From Pseudopedobacter alpinus (lineage in GTDB: Bacteria; Bacteroidota; Bacteroidia; Sphingobacteriales; Sphingobacteriaceae): a stretch of 64,000 nt of DNA. Below, piece by piece: positions 35,875 through 45,699 of this stretch; position 1 is the stretch's first letter; each line of letters opens with the position of its first letter. The position numbers and the translations under genes were made by a program. The stretch lies in assembly GCF_042684645.1 (NCBI RefSeq), contig NZ_JBHULV010000022.1, positions 1 through 64,000 on the forward strand. Direction: 5' to 3'. The notes beneath the pieces were generated by a model. It was not told where the DNA came from. It was given only the letters and a program-made list of their open reading frames with translations, and searched no databases.

Positions 35875-36441
35875 ATGCAACGTTCAATTCTATATCTGCT
35901 AATTTTTTGCGCAATGGTTTTTACAGCTTGTGAAAACGATTTAAGTAAAGTGAAAGAAATTGAACAAAAGCAAAAAGAAAATGTTGAAATTACAAAAGGA
36001 GCCGAAATAATTTACAGCGATTCTGCTTATGTAAAGGCCACTTTAAAAACCCCTATTCTTTATAATTATAAAACTGCTACTCCCTACATGGAAATGCCTA
36101 AGGGCATTGAAATTACCTTTTATGATAAAGATTTGAAACAAACCAGTAAAGTTGTTTCAGATTACGCCATCAGAAAAGAAAGTTTAAAAATAGTTGAGCT
36201 TAAGAAAAACGTAGTGGCTACCAATGCCGAAGGAAAAACTTTTAAATCTGACGAGTTAATTTGGGACGAAAATTTGAAAAGATTTTACTCCAATAAATTG
36301 GTGACCATAAACACTGATGGTAATTTAATTACAGGCCCTGGCTTTTGGTCTAATGAGGATTTTTCTTACTACGAAATTAAACAAGGAGCTGGCATTTTCA
36401 ACTTTAAAGGAGACCTAAACGAAACTTTAGAGAATCCTTAA
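35875..36441 (+). CDS. lptC: LPS export protein LptC
   Basis: This 188-aa lipoprotein has a signal with lipobox FTAC (Cys19). The beta-jellyroll of LptC follows: AEIIYSDSAYVKATLKTPIL, MEMPKGIEITFYDKDLKQTS, LKIVELKKNVVATNAEGKTF, TGPGFWSNEDFSYYEI. It is part of the periplasmic bridge that passes lipopolysaccharide from LptBFG to LptA. Being a lipoprotein and not an inner-membrane-helix form is common in Bacteroidota. It is convergent with dapF, with 3 nt between the stops. Confidence 0.87.
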   Translation: MQRSILYLLIFCAMVFTACENDLSKVKEIEQKQKENVEITKGAEIIYSDSAYVKATLKTPILYNYKTATPYMEMPKGIEITFYDKDLKQTSKVVSDYAIRKESLKIVELKKNVVATNAEGKTFKSDELIWDENLKRFYSNKLVTINTDGNLITGPGFWSNEDFSYYEIKQGAGIFNFKGDLNETLENP

Positions 36442-36444
36442 TTA

Positions 36445-37239
36445 CTAAAACGCTATTTCACCTTTAAAAACCTGTTTCGCTGGGCCTTCCAAAAATATAT
36501 GATCAAACTTTTTTCCGTCGTAATTAAATCTAATATTCAAATCGCCACCTAAAACTTTAATGGCAGTTTCACTATAGCCAATAGTATTATTTGCATAAGC
36601 GTTTGCCAATGCAACGGCCGTAACGCCAGTACCACAAGCGTAAGTTTCATCCTCTACCCCACGTTCATAAGTACGCACCAATAAATAATCATTTTTATCT
36701 TCTACAAAATTTATATTAATGCCTTCTTTGCTATAAGTATTATTGTATCTAATTGCTCTGCCTTCTGTAAATACATTTTTATTAGCAACATCATCAGCAA
36801 ATTTTACATAATGAGGCGATCCGGTATTTAAAACAAAATCGTCCCCATCTTTTTTAATTTGTTCAACATCAATCATCTGTAAACTTACCCAATCCCCACT
36901 GTCAGCAATTTTGGCATAATGTGGGCCGTCAACTGCCAAAAAATTAGTTTCGTAATCTATTATCCCTAAAAATTTTGCAAACGCAACAATACAACGTCCG
37001 CCGTTACCACACATGCTACTTGGGTTACCGTCAGCATTATAATAAACCATTTTAAAATCAAAACCTTCGGTAAGTTCTAAAAACATAATACCATCACCAC
37101 CTACACCAAAACGTCTATCGCAAAGTTTAGCTATTTTATCAGGAAAATGATGATTAAAAGCCATATCACGGTTATCAACCATAATAAAATCATTGCCCGC
37201 ACCTTGGTATTTATAAAATGATAATTGTTGTTTTAACAT
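36445..37239 (-). CDS. dapF: Diaminopimelate epimerase
   Basis: Converts LL- to meso-diaminopimelate for lysine and peptidoglycan, 264 aa. The two catalytic cysteines are visible: SMCGNGGRC near residue 77 and ACGTGVTAVALA near residue 205. The N-terminal KYQGAGNDFIMVDNR is the family signature. Single gene, divergent from the HtrA-type protease across about 200 bp. Confidence 0.96.
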   Translation of the reverse strand: MLKQQLSFYKYQGAGNDFIMVDNRDMAFNHHFPDKIAKLCDRRFGVGGDGIMFLELTEGFDFKMVYYNADGNPSSMCGNGGRCIVAFAKFLGIIDYETNFLAVDGPHYAKIADSGDWVSLQMIDVEQIKKDGDDFVLNTGSPHYVKFADDVANKNVFTEGRAIRYNNTYSKEGININFVEDKNDYLLVRTYERGVEDETYACGTGVTAVALANAYANNTIGYSETAIKVLGGDLNIRFNYDGKKFDHIFLEGPAKQVFKGEIAF

Positions 37240-37380
37240 ATTACAAAAATGAATAATTTAGAGCGATAAAGCAATTAACAGCGATTAAGTTTAACAATAA
37301 TTGGCTTTTCTTTACAGACAGAAAATAGCTTAAAGATTAAAAATTTAACAACTTTTAACAAAAAACAAAATAACAAGTAC

Positions 37381-37412
37381 TTGCTTAAAACGTCTTAATG
37401 GTATTATTTTTG
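37381..37412 (+). promoter_or_regulatory. Promoter of the DegP/HtrA gene
   Basis: TTG at 37381-37383 and TATTTTTG at 37405-37412 with a 21-bp spacer, within the Bacteroidota range. The -7 box ends 33 nt before the first ATG. Confidence 0.6.
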
Positions 37413-37445
37413 AAAGCTAATATTTACATAATCAAATAAAAAAAT

Positions 37446-38978
37446 ATGGAAGGTAATATGAGAAAAATAGGAATTACATTATTAACCGCATTTGTAGGAG
37501 GTGCAGTTGCCATTGGTGCCTATAAATTATTAGAACCTACAAGCTTATCGGGCTTAAGCCTTGATGAAAGACAGAAGGTATATTTTACAAATAACCCATC
37601 TGATATTTCATCATCAACAGGAGCACCCGATTTTGTTCAAGCTGCTGCAGTGGTATCTCCAGGTGTAGTGCATGTTAGAACTACCTACAACCGTTCAAGA
37701 TCTCAAGCAGCAAATGATCCATTTGGAGATATGTTCGAAGATTTCTTTGGCAGAAGACAACGTTCTACACCTAACCCTAATGCACCAGCACCTATGGGCA
37801 AAGGAAGCGGAGTTATTGTAACTGGTGATGGTTATATTATGACCAACAATCATGTTGTTGAAGATGCAGAAAAAATTGAAGTTATTTTATCTGATAAAAG
37901 AATTTTAGAGGCTAAAGTTATTGGTAGAGATAAGAACACAGATCTAGCCTTGATAAAAATTAATACCTCCAATTTACCGATTGTTAAACTTGGAAACTCA
38001 GACGACGTAAAAGTAGGAGAATGGGTTTTAGCAGTGGGTTTTCCGCTTACTTTAGAGTCAACCGTAACAGCAGGTATTGTAAGTGCTAAATCTCGCCAAA
38101 TTGGTATTTTGGCACCAGAAGTTGACCGCAGAAATTACGATCCTAACAACCCGCCTACAAATTCGTCTATTGAATCTTTTATTCAAACAGATGCGGTAAT
38201 TAACAGAGGTAACAGCGGTGGTGCTTTGGTTAATACCCGTGGCGAGCTAATTGGTATTAACTCGGCAATTGCTTCACAATCTGGTACTTATGAAGGTTAT
38301 GGTTTTGCAATACCAGTTAATTTGGCTAAAAAAGTGATGGATGATTTCTTAAAGTTTGGAGAGGTTAAACGAGGATTTATAGGCGTTACTTTTCAAGAAT
38401 TAAATGCAGATATAGCCAAAGAGTTAAAACTTACTGAAATAGATGGTTTGTATGTAAATTCTACTTTAGAGGGTGGTGCTGCCGAAAAAGCAGGCATCAA
38501 AAAAGGTGATATTATTAAGCAATTAGACGGACAGGAAATTAGTTCATCTGCTCGTTTGCAAGAAAGAGTTGGAACCATGCGTCCGGGTGATAAAATTACT
38601 TTAGGTGTATTGAGAGATGGACAAATAAAAAATTTCAACGTTATACTTAAAGGAAACGAGGCAACAAAATTAGCAACCAGCAACAAAGAAGTTAGCGAGG
38701 TGATGAATAATTTAGGGGCAACATTTTCTCCTTTAACAGATGCAGCAAAGAAAAAATACGGCATCACCTCGGGTGTAGTGGTAACTAGCGTTGCTGCCGG
38801 AAAAGTATTTGATATGTATGATATGCCTAAAGGAACAGTAATTACTAGCGTAAATGGTAAAGGCGTAAACAATAACGACCAAGTTGTTGCAGCACTTAAG
38901 GAAGATAGTAAAATGATAACCCTACAAGGTTTTGTGCCAGATGGTAGTAGGTTTAGAGTTACCTTTCCGGTAAAATAG
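37446..38978 (+). CDS. Do-like serine protease/chaperone (DegP/HtrA)
   Basis: Periplasmic quality-control protease, 510 aa. It has an N-terminal membrane anchor or signal (about 10-28) and a trypsin-like domain with the triad His in TNNHVVEDA (about 138), Asp in NTDLALIK (about 168) and Ser in INRGNSGGALV (about 258). Two PDZ domains follow: one clear (GFIGVTFQELNADIAKEL; KAGIKKGDIIKQLDG) and a second, more divergent one (ASGVVVTSV type, from about 415). The second ATG at 37458 (MRKIGITLL) has GGAAGG just upstream and may be the real start. A strong terminator follows. Confidence 0.93.
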   Translation: MEGNMRKIGITLLTAFVGGAVAIGAYKLLEPTSLSGLSLDERQKVYFTNNPSDISSSTGAPDFVQAAAVVSPGVVHVRTTYNRSRSQAANDPFGDMFEDFFGRRQRSTPNPNAPAPMGKGSGVIVTGDGYIMTNNHVVEDAEKIEVILSDKRILEAKVIGRDKNTDLALIKINTSNLPIVKLGNSDDVKVGEWVLAVGFPLTLESTVTAGIVSAKSRQIGILAPEVDRRNYDPNNPPTNSSIESFIQTDAVINRGNSGGALVNTRGELIGINSAIASQSGTYEGYGFAIPVNLAKKVMDDFLKFGEVKRGFIGVTFQELNADIAKELKLTEIDGLYVNSTLEGGAAEKAGIKKGDIIKQLDGQEISSSARLQERVGTMRPGDKITLGVLRDGQIKNFNVILKGNEATKLATSNKEVSEVMNNLGATFSPLTDAAKKKYGITSGVVVTSVAAGKVFDMYDMPKGTVITSVNGKGVNNNDQVVAALKEDSKMITLQGFVPDGSRFRVTFPVK

Positions 38979-38995
38979 GTTTAAATAAGTTTTAA

Positions 38996-39036
38996 AATGT
39001 AAAGCCAGATATTTAAGGATATCTGGCTTTTTACAT
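38996..39036 (+). terminator. Terminator of the DegP/HtrA gene
   Basis: AAAGCCAGATAT at 39001-39012 and ATATCTGGCTTT at 39019-39030 form a perfect 12-bp stem with a 6-nt loop, extended outwards by AATGT/ACATT with a two-base bulge, and followed by T residues. Confidence 0.9.
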
Positions 39037-39252
39037 TAATAAATTTTTTTGAGAAAAATTAAACTGTTACAAAACAAAATGAGCCAAAAAGTTATTATTT
39101 ATAGGTGTGTAGATTAAGCGGTGGCTTTTATTTGAATATTTTGGTTTTTTAAAAGAAATACATTTTTAATATTTCAAAATATACCCTTAGTGTAAAATGC
39201 AATTATTTAAAATGTTTCTAAATAACCATAAAAACCATGTTTAATTTGCTAA

Positions 39253-39286
39253 TTGCAATTAAATTGTCATTTAATAGATACTTTTG
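39253..39286 (+). promoter_or_regulatory. Probable promoter of the sdhCAB operon
   Basis: TACTTTTG at 39279-39286 is a full TAnnTTTG box, with TTG at 39253-39255 (23-bp spacer). It lies 40 nt upstream of the sdhC start. Confidence 0.5.
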
Positions 39287-39326
39287 TAACCAGTAAAAAA
39301 ACCATTTATTTAAAATTTAAGCATTA

Positions 39327-40094
39327 ATGAGTAATTTTTCAAAAGCATTTTCTTCAACATTAGGAAGAAAACTGATTATGTCTTTAACGGGTTTGTTTTT
39401 ATGTTCTTTCTTAATCATACATTTAATTGGAAATTTCCAGTTATTTAAAGATGATGCAGGTTTGGCATTTAACCAATACGCCCATTTTATGACAAACTTT
39501 ACCCCAATTAAAGTAGTGTCTTACTTGTTGTACACCTCCATAATAGTTCATACTGTTTGGGCAATTATTCTAACAAGAAAAAACAATGCTGCTCGTCCTC
39601 AAGGTTACGCAATAAAACCAAAAGACGGTAGCATTTGGTCTTCACGTAATATGGGTATTTTAGGTACAATTATTTTTGTTTTTATAGTTGTACACATGTC
39701 TAACTTTTGGTTTAAATACCACCAAGGTTATACTCCGTTTATAGAGTATAGTACAGATTTGACTACCGGAGCAACCACTAGTAGAGAGCTTTCAGCATCT
39801 GAGTTTACAAAATATGTAAGCTATGTTGATAATGGTGTAGAAATTACAAAATCAGAGGATTTGTATCTAGAAGTTTCTACGGCATTTAAACAATGGTGGT
39901 TAGTTGCATTTTATATAATTGCAATGGTAGCATTAGCTTTCCACTTAATACATGGTTTTCAAAGTGCTTTCCAAACATTAGGTTGGGACCACAGTAAGTA
40001 CAAAAATTTGATCAACTTTTTAGGTGTGTGGGTATTTGGTGTACTTATACCTTTAGGTTTTGCCTCAATGCCATTATATTTTCTTTTTAAATAG
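39327..40094 (+). CDS. sdhC: Succinate dehydrogenase cytochrome b subunit
   Basis: This 255-aa membrane anchor of the Bacteroidota type-B succinate dehydrogenase/fumarate reductase has five predicted transmembrane helices. Candidate haem-ligand histidines are in FLIIHLIGNFQLF, YTSIIVHTVWAII, IVVHMSNFW and AFHLIHGFQSAFQTLG. It passes electrons between the flavoprotein/iron-sulfur subunits and menaquinone. It is first gene of sdhC-sdhA-sdhB, with sdhA 56 nt downstream. Confidence 0.92.
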   Translation: MSNFSKAFSSTLGRKLIMSLTGLFLCSFLIIHLIGNFQLFKDDAGLAFNQYAHFMTNFTPIKVVSYLLYTSIIVHTVWAIILTRKNNAARPQGYAIKPKDGSIWSSRNMGILGTIIFVFIVVHMSNFWFKYHQGYTPFIEYSTDLTTGATTSRELSASEFTKYVSYVDNGVEITKSEDLYLEVSTAFKQWWLVAFYIIAMVALAFHLIHGFQSAFQTLGWDHSKYKNLINFLGVWVFGVLIPLGFASMPLYFLFK

Positions 40095-40150
40095 ACCATA
40101 AATCAGCCTAAGTTTTAAAATTAGGTTTAGATATAAAAAATAAGATTCAG

Positions 40151-42085
40151 ATGAAGTTAGATGCAAAAATTCCGGCCGGCCCATTAGCCGAAAAATGGAA
40201 CAAACACAAATTCAATCTAAAATTAGTAAACCCAGCCAACAAACGTAAGTACGATGTTATTGTAGTTGGTACTGGTTTAGCGGGCGCATCTGCAGCTGCC
40301 TCCTTAGCAGAACTTGGTTACAACGTAAAAGCATTTTGTTTTCAGGATAGTCCAAGAAGAGCACACTCTATTGCTGCACAAGGTGGTATTAACGCTGCAA
40401 AAAATTACAGAAATGACGGTGACTCTGTTTACCGTTTATTTTACGATACCATTAAAGGTGGCGATTACAGAGCAAGAGAAGCAAACGTTCATCGTTTAGC
40501 AGAAGTTTCTGTAAACATTATAGACCAATGTGTGGCTCAAGGTGTTCCTTTTGCTCGCGAGTACGGCGGTTTATTAGATAACCGTTCTTTTGGTGGTGCA
40601 CAAGTATCCAGAACTTTTTATGCTCGTGGTCAAACCGGTCAACAATTATTATTAGGTGCATATTCTGCTTTAAACCGTCAAATTAATTTGGGTACTGTTA
40701 AAATGTACACCCGATCTGAAATGTTAGATGTAGTTACTGTTGATGGTAAAGCACAAGGTATTGTTACCAGAAACTTGGTTGATGGAACAATAGAAACACA
40801 TAGCGGACACGCAGTTTTATTATGTACTGGTGGTTACGGTAATGTTTTTTACCTTTCTACCAACGCAATGGGTTCTAACGTAACAGCAGCTTGGAGAGCG
40901 CATAAACGTGGCGCTTATATGGCTAACCCATGCTATACCCAAATACATCCAACTTGTATCCCAGTAACTGGAGATCATCAGTCTAAATTAACTTTAATGT
41001 CTGAGTCTTTACGTAACGATGGTAGGGTTTGGGCACCAAAAACTGTAGAAATTGCAGAACGTGTTAGAAAAGGAGAGTTAAAAGCGAGCGATATTAAAGA
41101 AGACGATAGGGATTATTTCTTAGAGCGTAAATATCCTTCTTTTGGTAATTTGGTTCCGCGTGATGTGGCATCAAGAAATGCAAAAGAAGTTTGTGACGAA
41201 GGTAGAGGTGTAGGTAAAACAGGTTTAGCCGTTTATCTTGATTTTGCAGATTCTATCAAAAGATTAGGGCAACCAGCTGTTGCAGCAAGGTATGGCAACT
41301 TGTTTGATATGTACAAGCAAATTACTGATGAAAACCCTTATGAGCAAGCAATGCGTATTTACCCAGCCGTACATTATACAATGGGTGGTTTATGGGTTGA
41401 TTATAATTTGATGACCAGCTTACCAGGTTTGTATTGTTTAGGAGAAGCAAATTTTTCTGACCACGGCGCAAACAGATTAGGTGCTTCTGCATTAATGCAA
41501 GGTTTAGCAGATGGCTACTTTGTTGTTCCTTACACTGTTGGAGATTATTTAGCAAACATTGGTCCAGCACCAATTGACACAAACCGACCAGAGTTTGCGA
41601 AAACCAAAGCTGAGGTGGAAGCTCAAATAAAAAAATTACTTTCTTTAAAAGGAAACAAAACTGTTGATGAGTACCACAGAGATTTAGGTAAAATTATGTG
41701 GGAATATTGCGGTATGGCAAGAAGTACTGAAGGTTTGAAAAAAGCCAAAGCGATGATTGCCGAATTGAAAGTAGATTTCTGGAAAAATGCAATTGTTTTA
41801 GGTGATAATGAAGAAGTAAATCAATCTTTAGAAAAAGCAGGCAGAGTAGCCGATTTTATAGAACTTGGAGAATTGATGATTGATGATGCTTTTAATAGAG
41901 AAGAATCTTGCGGTGGCCACTTTAGGGTAGAGCATCAAACACCAGAAGGCGAAGCTTTAAGAAACGATGAAGAATACGCTTATGTTGCCGCTTGGGAATA
42001 CAAAGGCGATAATATGCCAGAGACCCTTCACAAAGAAGAATTAGTTTTTGAAAACGTTAAATTAACACAAAGAAGTTATAAATAA
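40151..42085 (+). CDS. sdhA: Succinate dehydrogenase/fumarate reductase flavoprotein
   Basis: Catalytic FAD subunit, 644 aa. FAD-binding VVGTGLAGASAAASLAELG (about residues 36-54), the covalent flavin His in RRAHSIAAQGGINA (about 76), active-site region TCIPVTGDHQSKLTLMSESLR, and the C-terminal RLGASALMQGLADGYFV. It oxidises succinate to fumarate, or the reverse, with electrons passing to SdhB and SdhC. Full length. The 111-bp gap to sdhB holds tandem repeats. Confidence 0.96.
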   Translation: MKLDAKIPAGPLAEKWNKHKFNLKLVNPANKRKYDVIVVGTGLAGASAAASLAELGYNVKAFCFQDSPRRAHSIAAQGGINAAKNYRNDGDSVYRLFYDTIKGGDYRAREANVHRLAEVSVNIIDQCVAQGVPFAREYGGLLDNRSFGGAQVSRTFYARGQTGQQLLLGAYSALNRQINLGTVKMYTRSEMLDVVTVDGKAQGIVTRNLVDGTIETHSGHAVLLCTGGYGNVFYLSTNAMGSNVTAAWRAHKRGAYMANPCYTQIHPTCIPVTGDHQSKLTLMSESLRNDGRVWAPKTVEIAERVRKGELKASDIKEDDRDYFLERKYPSFGNLVPRDVASRNAKEVCDEGRGVGKTGLAVYLDFADSIKRLGQPAVAARYGNLFDMYKQITDENPYEQAMRIYPAVHYTMGGLWVDYNLMTSLPGLYCLGEANFSDHGANRLGASALMQGLADGYFVVPYTVGDYLANIGPAPIDTNRPEFAKTKAEVEAQIKKLLSLKGNKTVDEYHRDLGKIMWEYCGMARSTEGLKKAKAMIAELKVDFWKNAIVLGDNEEVNQSLEKAGRVADFIELGELMIDDAFNREESCGGHFRVEHQTPEGEALRNDEEYAYVAAWEYKGDNMPETLHKEELVFENVKLTQRSYK

Positions 42086-42196
42086 GTATCAAGTAGATAG
42101 TACCAAGTAAAAAGTATCAAGTATCAAGACCTTACAAATTCTTGATACTCACTACTCACTACTCACTACTCACTACTAATACTCAATACTAAAAAT
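42086..42196 (+). repeat. Short tandem and inverted repeats in the sdhA-sdhB gap
   Basis: Four perfect copies of the 7-bp unit ACTCACT lie at 42147-42174, followed by ACTAATACTCAATACT. Just upstream, AAGTATCAAG-type words occur several times, and GTATCAAG pairs with CTTGATAC across a 15-nt loop, making a small hairpin inside the operon. Confidence 0.7.
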
Positions 42197-42955
42197 ATGA
42201 GTGGAAATATGAACTTGACGTTAAAAGTATGGCGTCAAAAAAATAGCAATACACCAGGTAAATTTGTGACTTATAAAGCTTCAGAAATTTCACCAGATAT
42301 GTCTTTCCTTGAAATGTTAGACGTAGTTAACGAGGATATGGTTAAGAAATCTGAAGATCCAATTCAGTTTGACCACGATTGTAGAGAGGGAATTTGCGGA
42401 ATGTGTTCTTTAGTAATTAACGGAGAGCCACATGGACCAAAAAGAGCAACTACAACTTGCCAATTACACATGCGTAGTTTTAATGATAACGATACTATTG
42501 TAATTGAACCTTGGAGAGCAGCTGCTTTTCCGGTAGTAAAAGATTTAAGCGTAAATCGTTCTGCATTTGATAGAATACAACAAGCCGGCGGTTACGTTTC
42601 TGTAGGTACTGGTGGTGTGCCAGATGCTAACGAAATAGCTATCCCAAAGGTAATTGCTGATGAGGCTTTTAACTCGGCAGAGTGTATTGGTTGTGGCGCT
42701 TGTGTTGCAGCATGTAAAAATGCTTCGGCCATGTTATTTGTATCTGCAAAAGTATCGCAATACGCTTTATTGCCACAAGGCCAGCCAGAACGTTATTCAA
42801 GAGCAGAAGCTATGGTATTACAAATGGACGAAGAAGGTTTTGGTGGTTGTACCAATACTTACGCTTGCGAAGCACAATGCCCTAAAGAAATTAAGGTAAC
42901 CAACATTGCCCGCATGAACAGAGATTTCTTTGTTGCCGAGTTTATAAAATCGTAA
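42197..42955 (+). CDS. sdhB: Succinate dehydrogenase/fumarate reductase iron-sulfur subunit
   Basis: This 252-aa electron-transfer subunit has three clusters: 2Fe-2S by CREGICGMCSL (about 62-72) and the later Cys in ATTTCQLH; 4Fe-4S by CIGCGACVAAC (about 157) with CP near the end; and 3Fe-4S by CEAQCPKEI (about 218). It wires FAD to the cytochrome b subunit. A second in-frame ATG at 42209 is an alternative start. A good terminator follows the stop. Confidence 0.95.
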   Translation: MSGNMNLTLKVWRQKNSNTPGKFVTYKASEISPDMSFLEMLDVVNEDMVKKSEDPIQFDHDCREGICGMCSLVINGEPHGPKRATTTCQLHMRSFNDNDTIVIEPWRAAAFPVVKDLSVNRSAFDRIQQAGGYVSVGTGGVPDANEIAIPKVIADEAFNSAECIGCGACVAACKNASAMLFVSAKVSQYALLPQGQPERYSRAEAMVLQMDEEGFGGCTNTYACEAQCPKEIKVTNIARMNRDFFVAEFIKS

Positions 42956-43627
42956 TATTTAGATTTGTTTTTCATAAAATGCCTCTTTAGATTAATTTCT
43001 GAAGAGGCATTTTTTTATTTGATTTGTTTATGATGTGATCATGGTAAATGTTATGCGCTTCAAATACAGTGCTTCTGGGCGTTTTAACTCGCTTTTCGCT
43101 GTATCTTTTTTGTCTTATCCTTTGACTCCGCTCAGGATTACAAAAAAAGGATGCCGCTTCTATCGTGAACGCTCTCGTATAAATTAAAAAACTTGGTTTG
43201 GGACATTAGAAACTAGCAAAAATTATCGAACTCACGTTTATAGGCTATACATAAATAGAAGCAATTAATGGTTAACCAAAAAACATCAAAAAGAAATGCT
43301 TGCTGAGCCAGTTATTTCTAAAATTATAAGCCAAAAAAAGCCGAAACCTTAAAATTATGCATGCTACATAAATACAGGTTAAAAAATATTAATTACTTTA
43401 GTCAATTATGAAAAAACAATAATCAAAAAAAGCTTTAAAAAATCGACGAATTAAAAATTAAGTGCGCAATAAAATAGTTTGAGCAATTGATCTTAAACCA
43501 AACAAAATTTTTAAAAGCTTAATCATCAAGGTTGTAAAATTACAAGTGCTAATTTTAAACTTAAAATAAAGATTAATTTTAAACGAAATAAATAAAAGAG
43601 TCTTTATAAAAGCAACAAATACTTTAA
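42956..43627. other. Non-coding stretch left of the accessory island
   Basis: After the sdh terminator there are about 600 bp without a credible gene. The first part (43060-43180) looks like a dispersed palindromic repeat: it has a TTTTTTGT/ACAAAAAA arm pairing around GACTCCGCTCAGGA (43124-43137). From 43180 to 43627 the sequence is AT-rich and I see nothing else in it. Confidence 0.5.
42977..43017 (+). terminator. Terminator of the sdhCAB operon
   Basis: AAATGCCTCTT at 42977-42987 and AAGAGGCATTT at 43002-43012 form a perfect 11-bp stem with a 14-nt loop, followed by a T run. Confidence 0.88.
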
Positions 43628-45605
43628 ATGCAAATTAAACATCAGATAAATCAATTCTTATATACCATCTTCCCAGAATTAATGGGGGGGGGGTAATAAC
43701 CTAATAACCAGTAGGTTACAATCCTACTACACTTATGGCCCTTTTAAGCCAAAAGTAAGCATAGAAAAAGATTGGGTTATAATAGAAATTGATACCCCAA
43801 CTATTGTTTCTCAAAACTCAGATTACCGCAAAACCGTTGCCCTTTGCGAAAAAGGAAATTACCAAGAGGCAAAACCCATCCTAAAAAATCTTATCGAAAA
43901 AAATCCCACGGTTTCGGAATATCACCGCATTTTGGGACAAATACTTTCTGACGAAGGCGAGCAAGAAGAAGCCATCAATTGTTTAATAGACGCGCTTCGC
44001 TGGGATTCAAAAAACGGTTACGCTTTATTAATGATGGGTAACATTTTTGCAAAATTCAAAAATGATGTTCCAACAGCCATTAAATATTACGACCAAGCCC
44101 TTGTTGCAAATCCTAAAGATTACATCACCATCAGCAACATTGGCGCAATATTAATGCAGCAAGGCAAATTAGAAGAAGCCAAAAATTACCTGTGGCAAGC
44201 CATTAAAATAAACGATAAATATCCAAACACCCATTTTGAACTTGGCATGATTGCCGAAATGGAAGCCGACTTACCTTCTGCTTTTCACAGCACCATACAA
44301 GCCATCAAAACCAGTAAAAATAAAGATATTCTTTACCAAAACGCTTGTAGGCGAGCTTTTGAAATTGCCCAAAAAATTATAGCTACAGATGCTGGCAAAA
44401 AGATTTTTAGAGCCTACCGCCATCTGTTAGAAACTAAGGGCGAAGTTAAAATTGACATTATACAAGACGATAGCATCCCCACCGCTGCAAAAATTGAATT
44501 TGCCGAAAATTACGACCGAGATAAACACTTGGTAAAGTTTAAAGCAAATTACCCTGCGGTAGAACATCTGGTGATGCATGAAATGACTCATTTGGATTTT
44601 GTTATTGACGCCCAAAAAGCAAATCTTAATCAGTTATTTACCTCCACGCAGCAGCATAAAAACCAATTTGTAAAAACAATTGTCCCTACCCTTCAAAAAT
44701 TAAAAAGTTTAGGCTTACCAAGCGCCACCATAGACCAATTTAGCGAAGGACTTTTTACAGGTTTAAACAGCCAAATATTTAATGCCCCGATAGATTTGCT
44801 GATAGAAAACTTTTTGTATTACGAATATGCCGAGCTACGCCCCTATCAGTTTATATCGTTACATCACCTATTACAAGAAGGTATTAAAGCCGTTACCGAC
44901 CCAAAAATAGTTGAGCTTTCGCCAAAAGATATTGTTTCTAAAAGCAAGGTATATAACCTTACTGGCGCACTCCAATTTAAAGACTTATTTGGTTTAGATT
45001 TTATTAGAGACTATAACGCAAGCCCTGCCGAGCTTAAGCAAGCAAACGATTTTTATACCGAATACCTAGATTATAAAGAAGATAAAAAACCGGCAGAAGA
45101 GTATGAAATGATTTTGCATTGGGCACAAGATTTAAAGCTAAACCAAAATTTTGAGCTGGTAAACGAATACGAATACCGCAACAAAAGAACCAATATAGAA
45201 AACCTGCTAACGGCTATAGAAAACGATCCTTTTGATTTAGAAGCACCCAATCCTTTATACGAAAAGGAAACGGATAAATTTCTAAAAACACAAGAACAAA
45301 ACGGCTTAAACATGGCTATAGTGATGTTTATGGTGGATGCCTTACAGTTTTTTAAAAACAAAGCACAAACAGAAACTAAAAAAATTGCGCTAGAAATAGC
45401 CATGCAAGGCACACAAGGTTACGATACCCAAAAAACCAATTATAAAATAAGTGCCATAGCCAATAAAACATTCTCGGGTTATCACATTCTGGCCTACTAC
45501 TATGTAAGCTGGGCCATAGCCATTCCCGAAATGCTTGCGCAACTTCAATTACCTTATGAGCAAGAGTATGAAATGGCGTTGAGGATGCATAATTCGGGCG
45601 ATTAA
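43628..45605 (+). CDS. TPR protein with HEMTH metalloprotease-like motif, split at a G10 tract
   Basis: The gene appears to start at ATG 43628 (MQIKHQINQFLYTIFPELM), but a run of ten G at 43684-43693 throws the frame into TAA at 43694. With nine G the frame continues without a stop to 45605, giving about 658 aa. The continuation is clearly coding: KVSIEKDWVIIEIDTPT, then about three to four TPR units (KTVALCEKGNYQEAKPILKN; EYHRILGQILSDEGEQEEAI; AIKYYDQALVANPKDYITI), then a domain with VEHLVMHEMTHLDF, a zincin-type HExxH, and a long helical C-terminal part. As written only a TTG or similar internal start could make the 557-aa part from 43932. Function unknown; it neighbours a restriction-modification-like pair. 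Confidence 0.7.
43684..43693 (+). repeat. Ten-G homopolymer inside the TPR gene
   Basis: Ten consecutive G in a very AT-rich setting, at codons 19-22 of the TPR gene. Nine G would fuse the 19-codon 5' part to the downstream frame. Such tracts slip during replication and are classic phase-variation switches; they are also prone to sequencing error. Confidence 0.9.
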
Positions 45606-45699
45606 CCTACAAAATAGAAATGATGGAGGGTTGAAAGCAAATTTATAATTCACTCATCATCAAAACGAACTTTTAAACGAAAAGATACCGGAATATACC

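Larger units (their letters stand above)
38979..39326. other. Intergenic: degP terminator and sdh promoter
   Basis: The gap holds the terminator at 39001-39032 and the sdhC promoter at 39253-39286. The AT-rich stretch between shows no ORF, repeat or further hairpin that I can support. Confidence 0.5.

Noticed and set aside
42654..42899. Open frame of 81 codons in another frame inside sdhB
   Set aside because: It is a shifted reading of the cysteine-rich sdhB region and has no start context or known domain.
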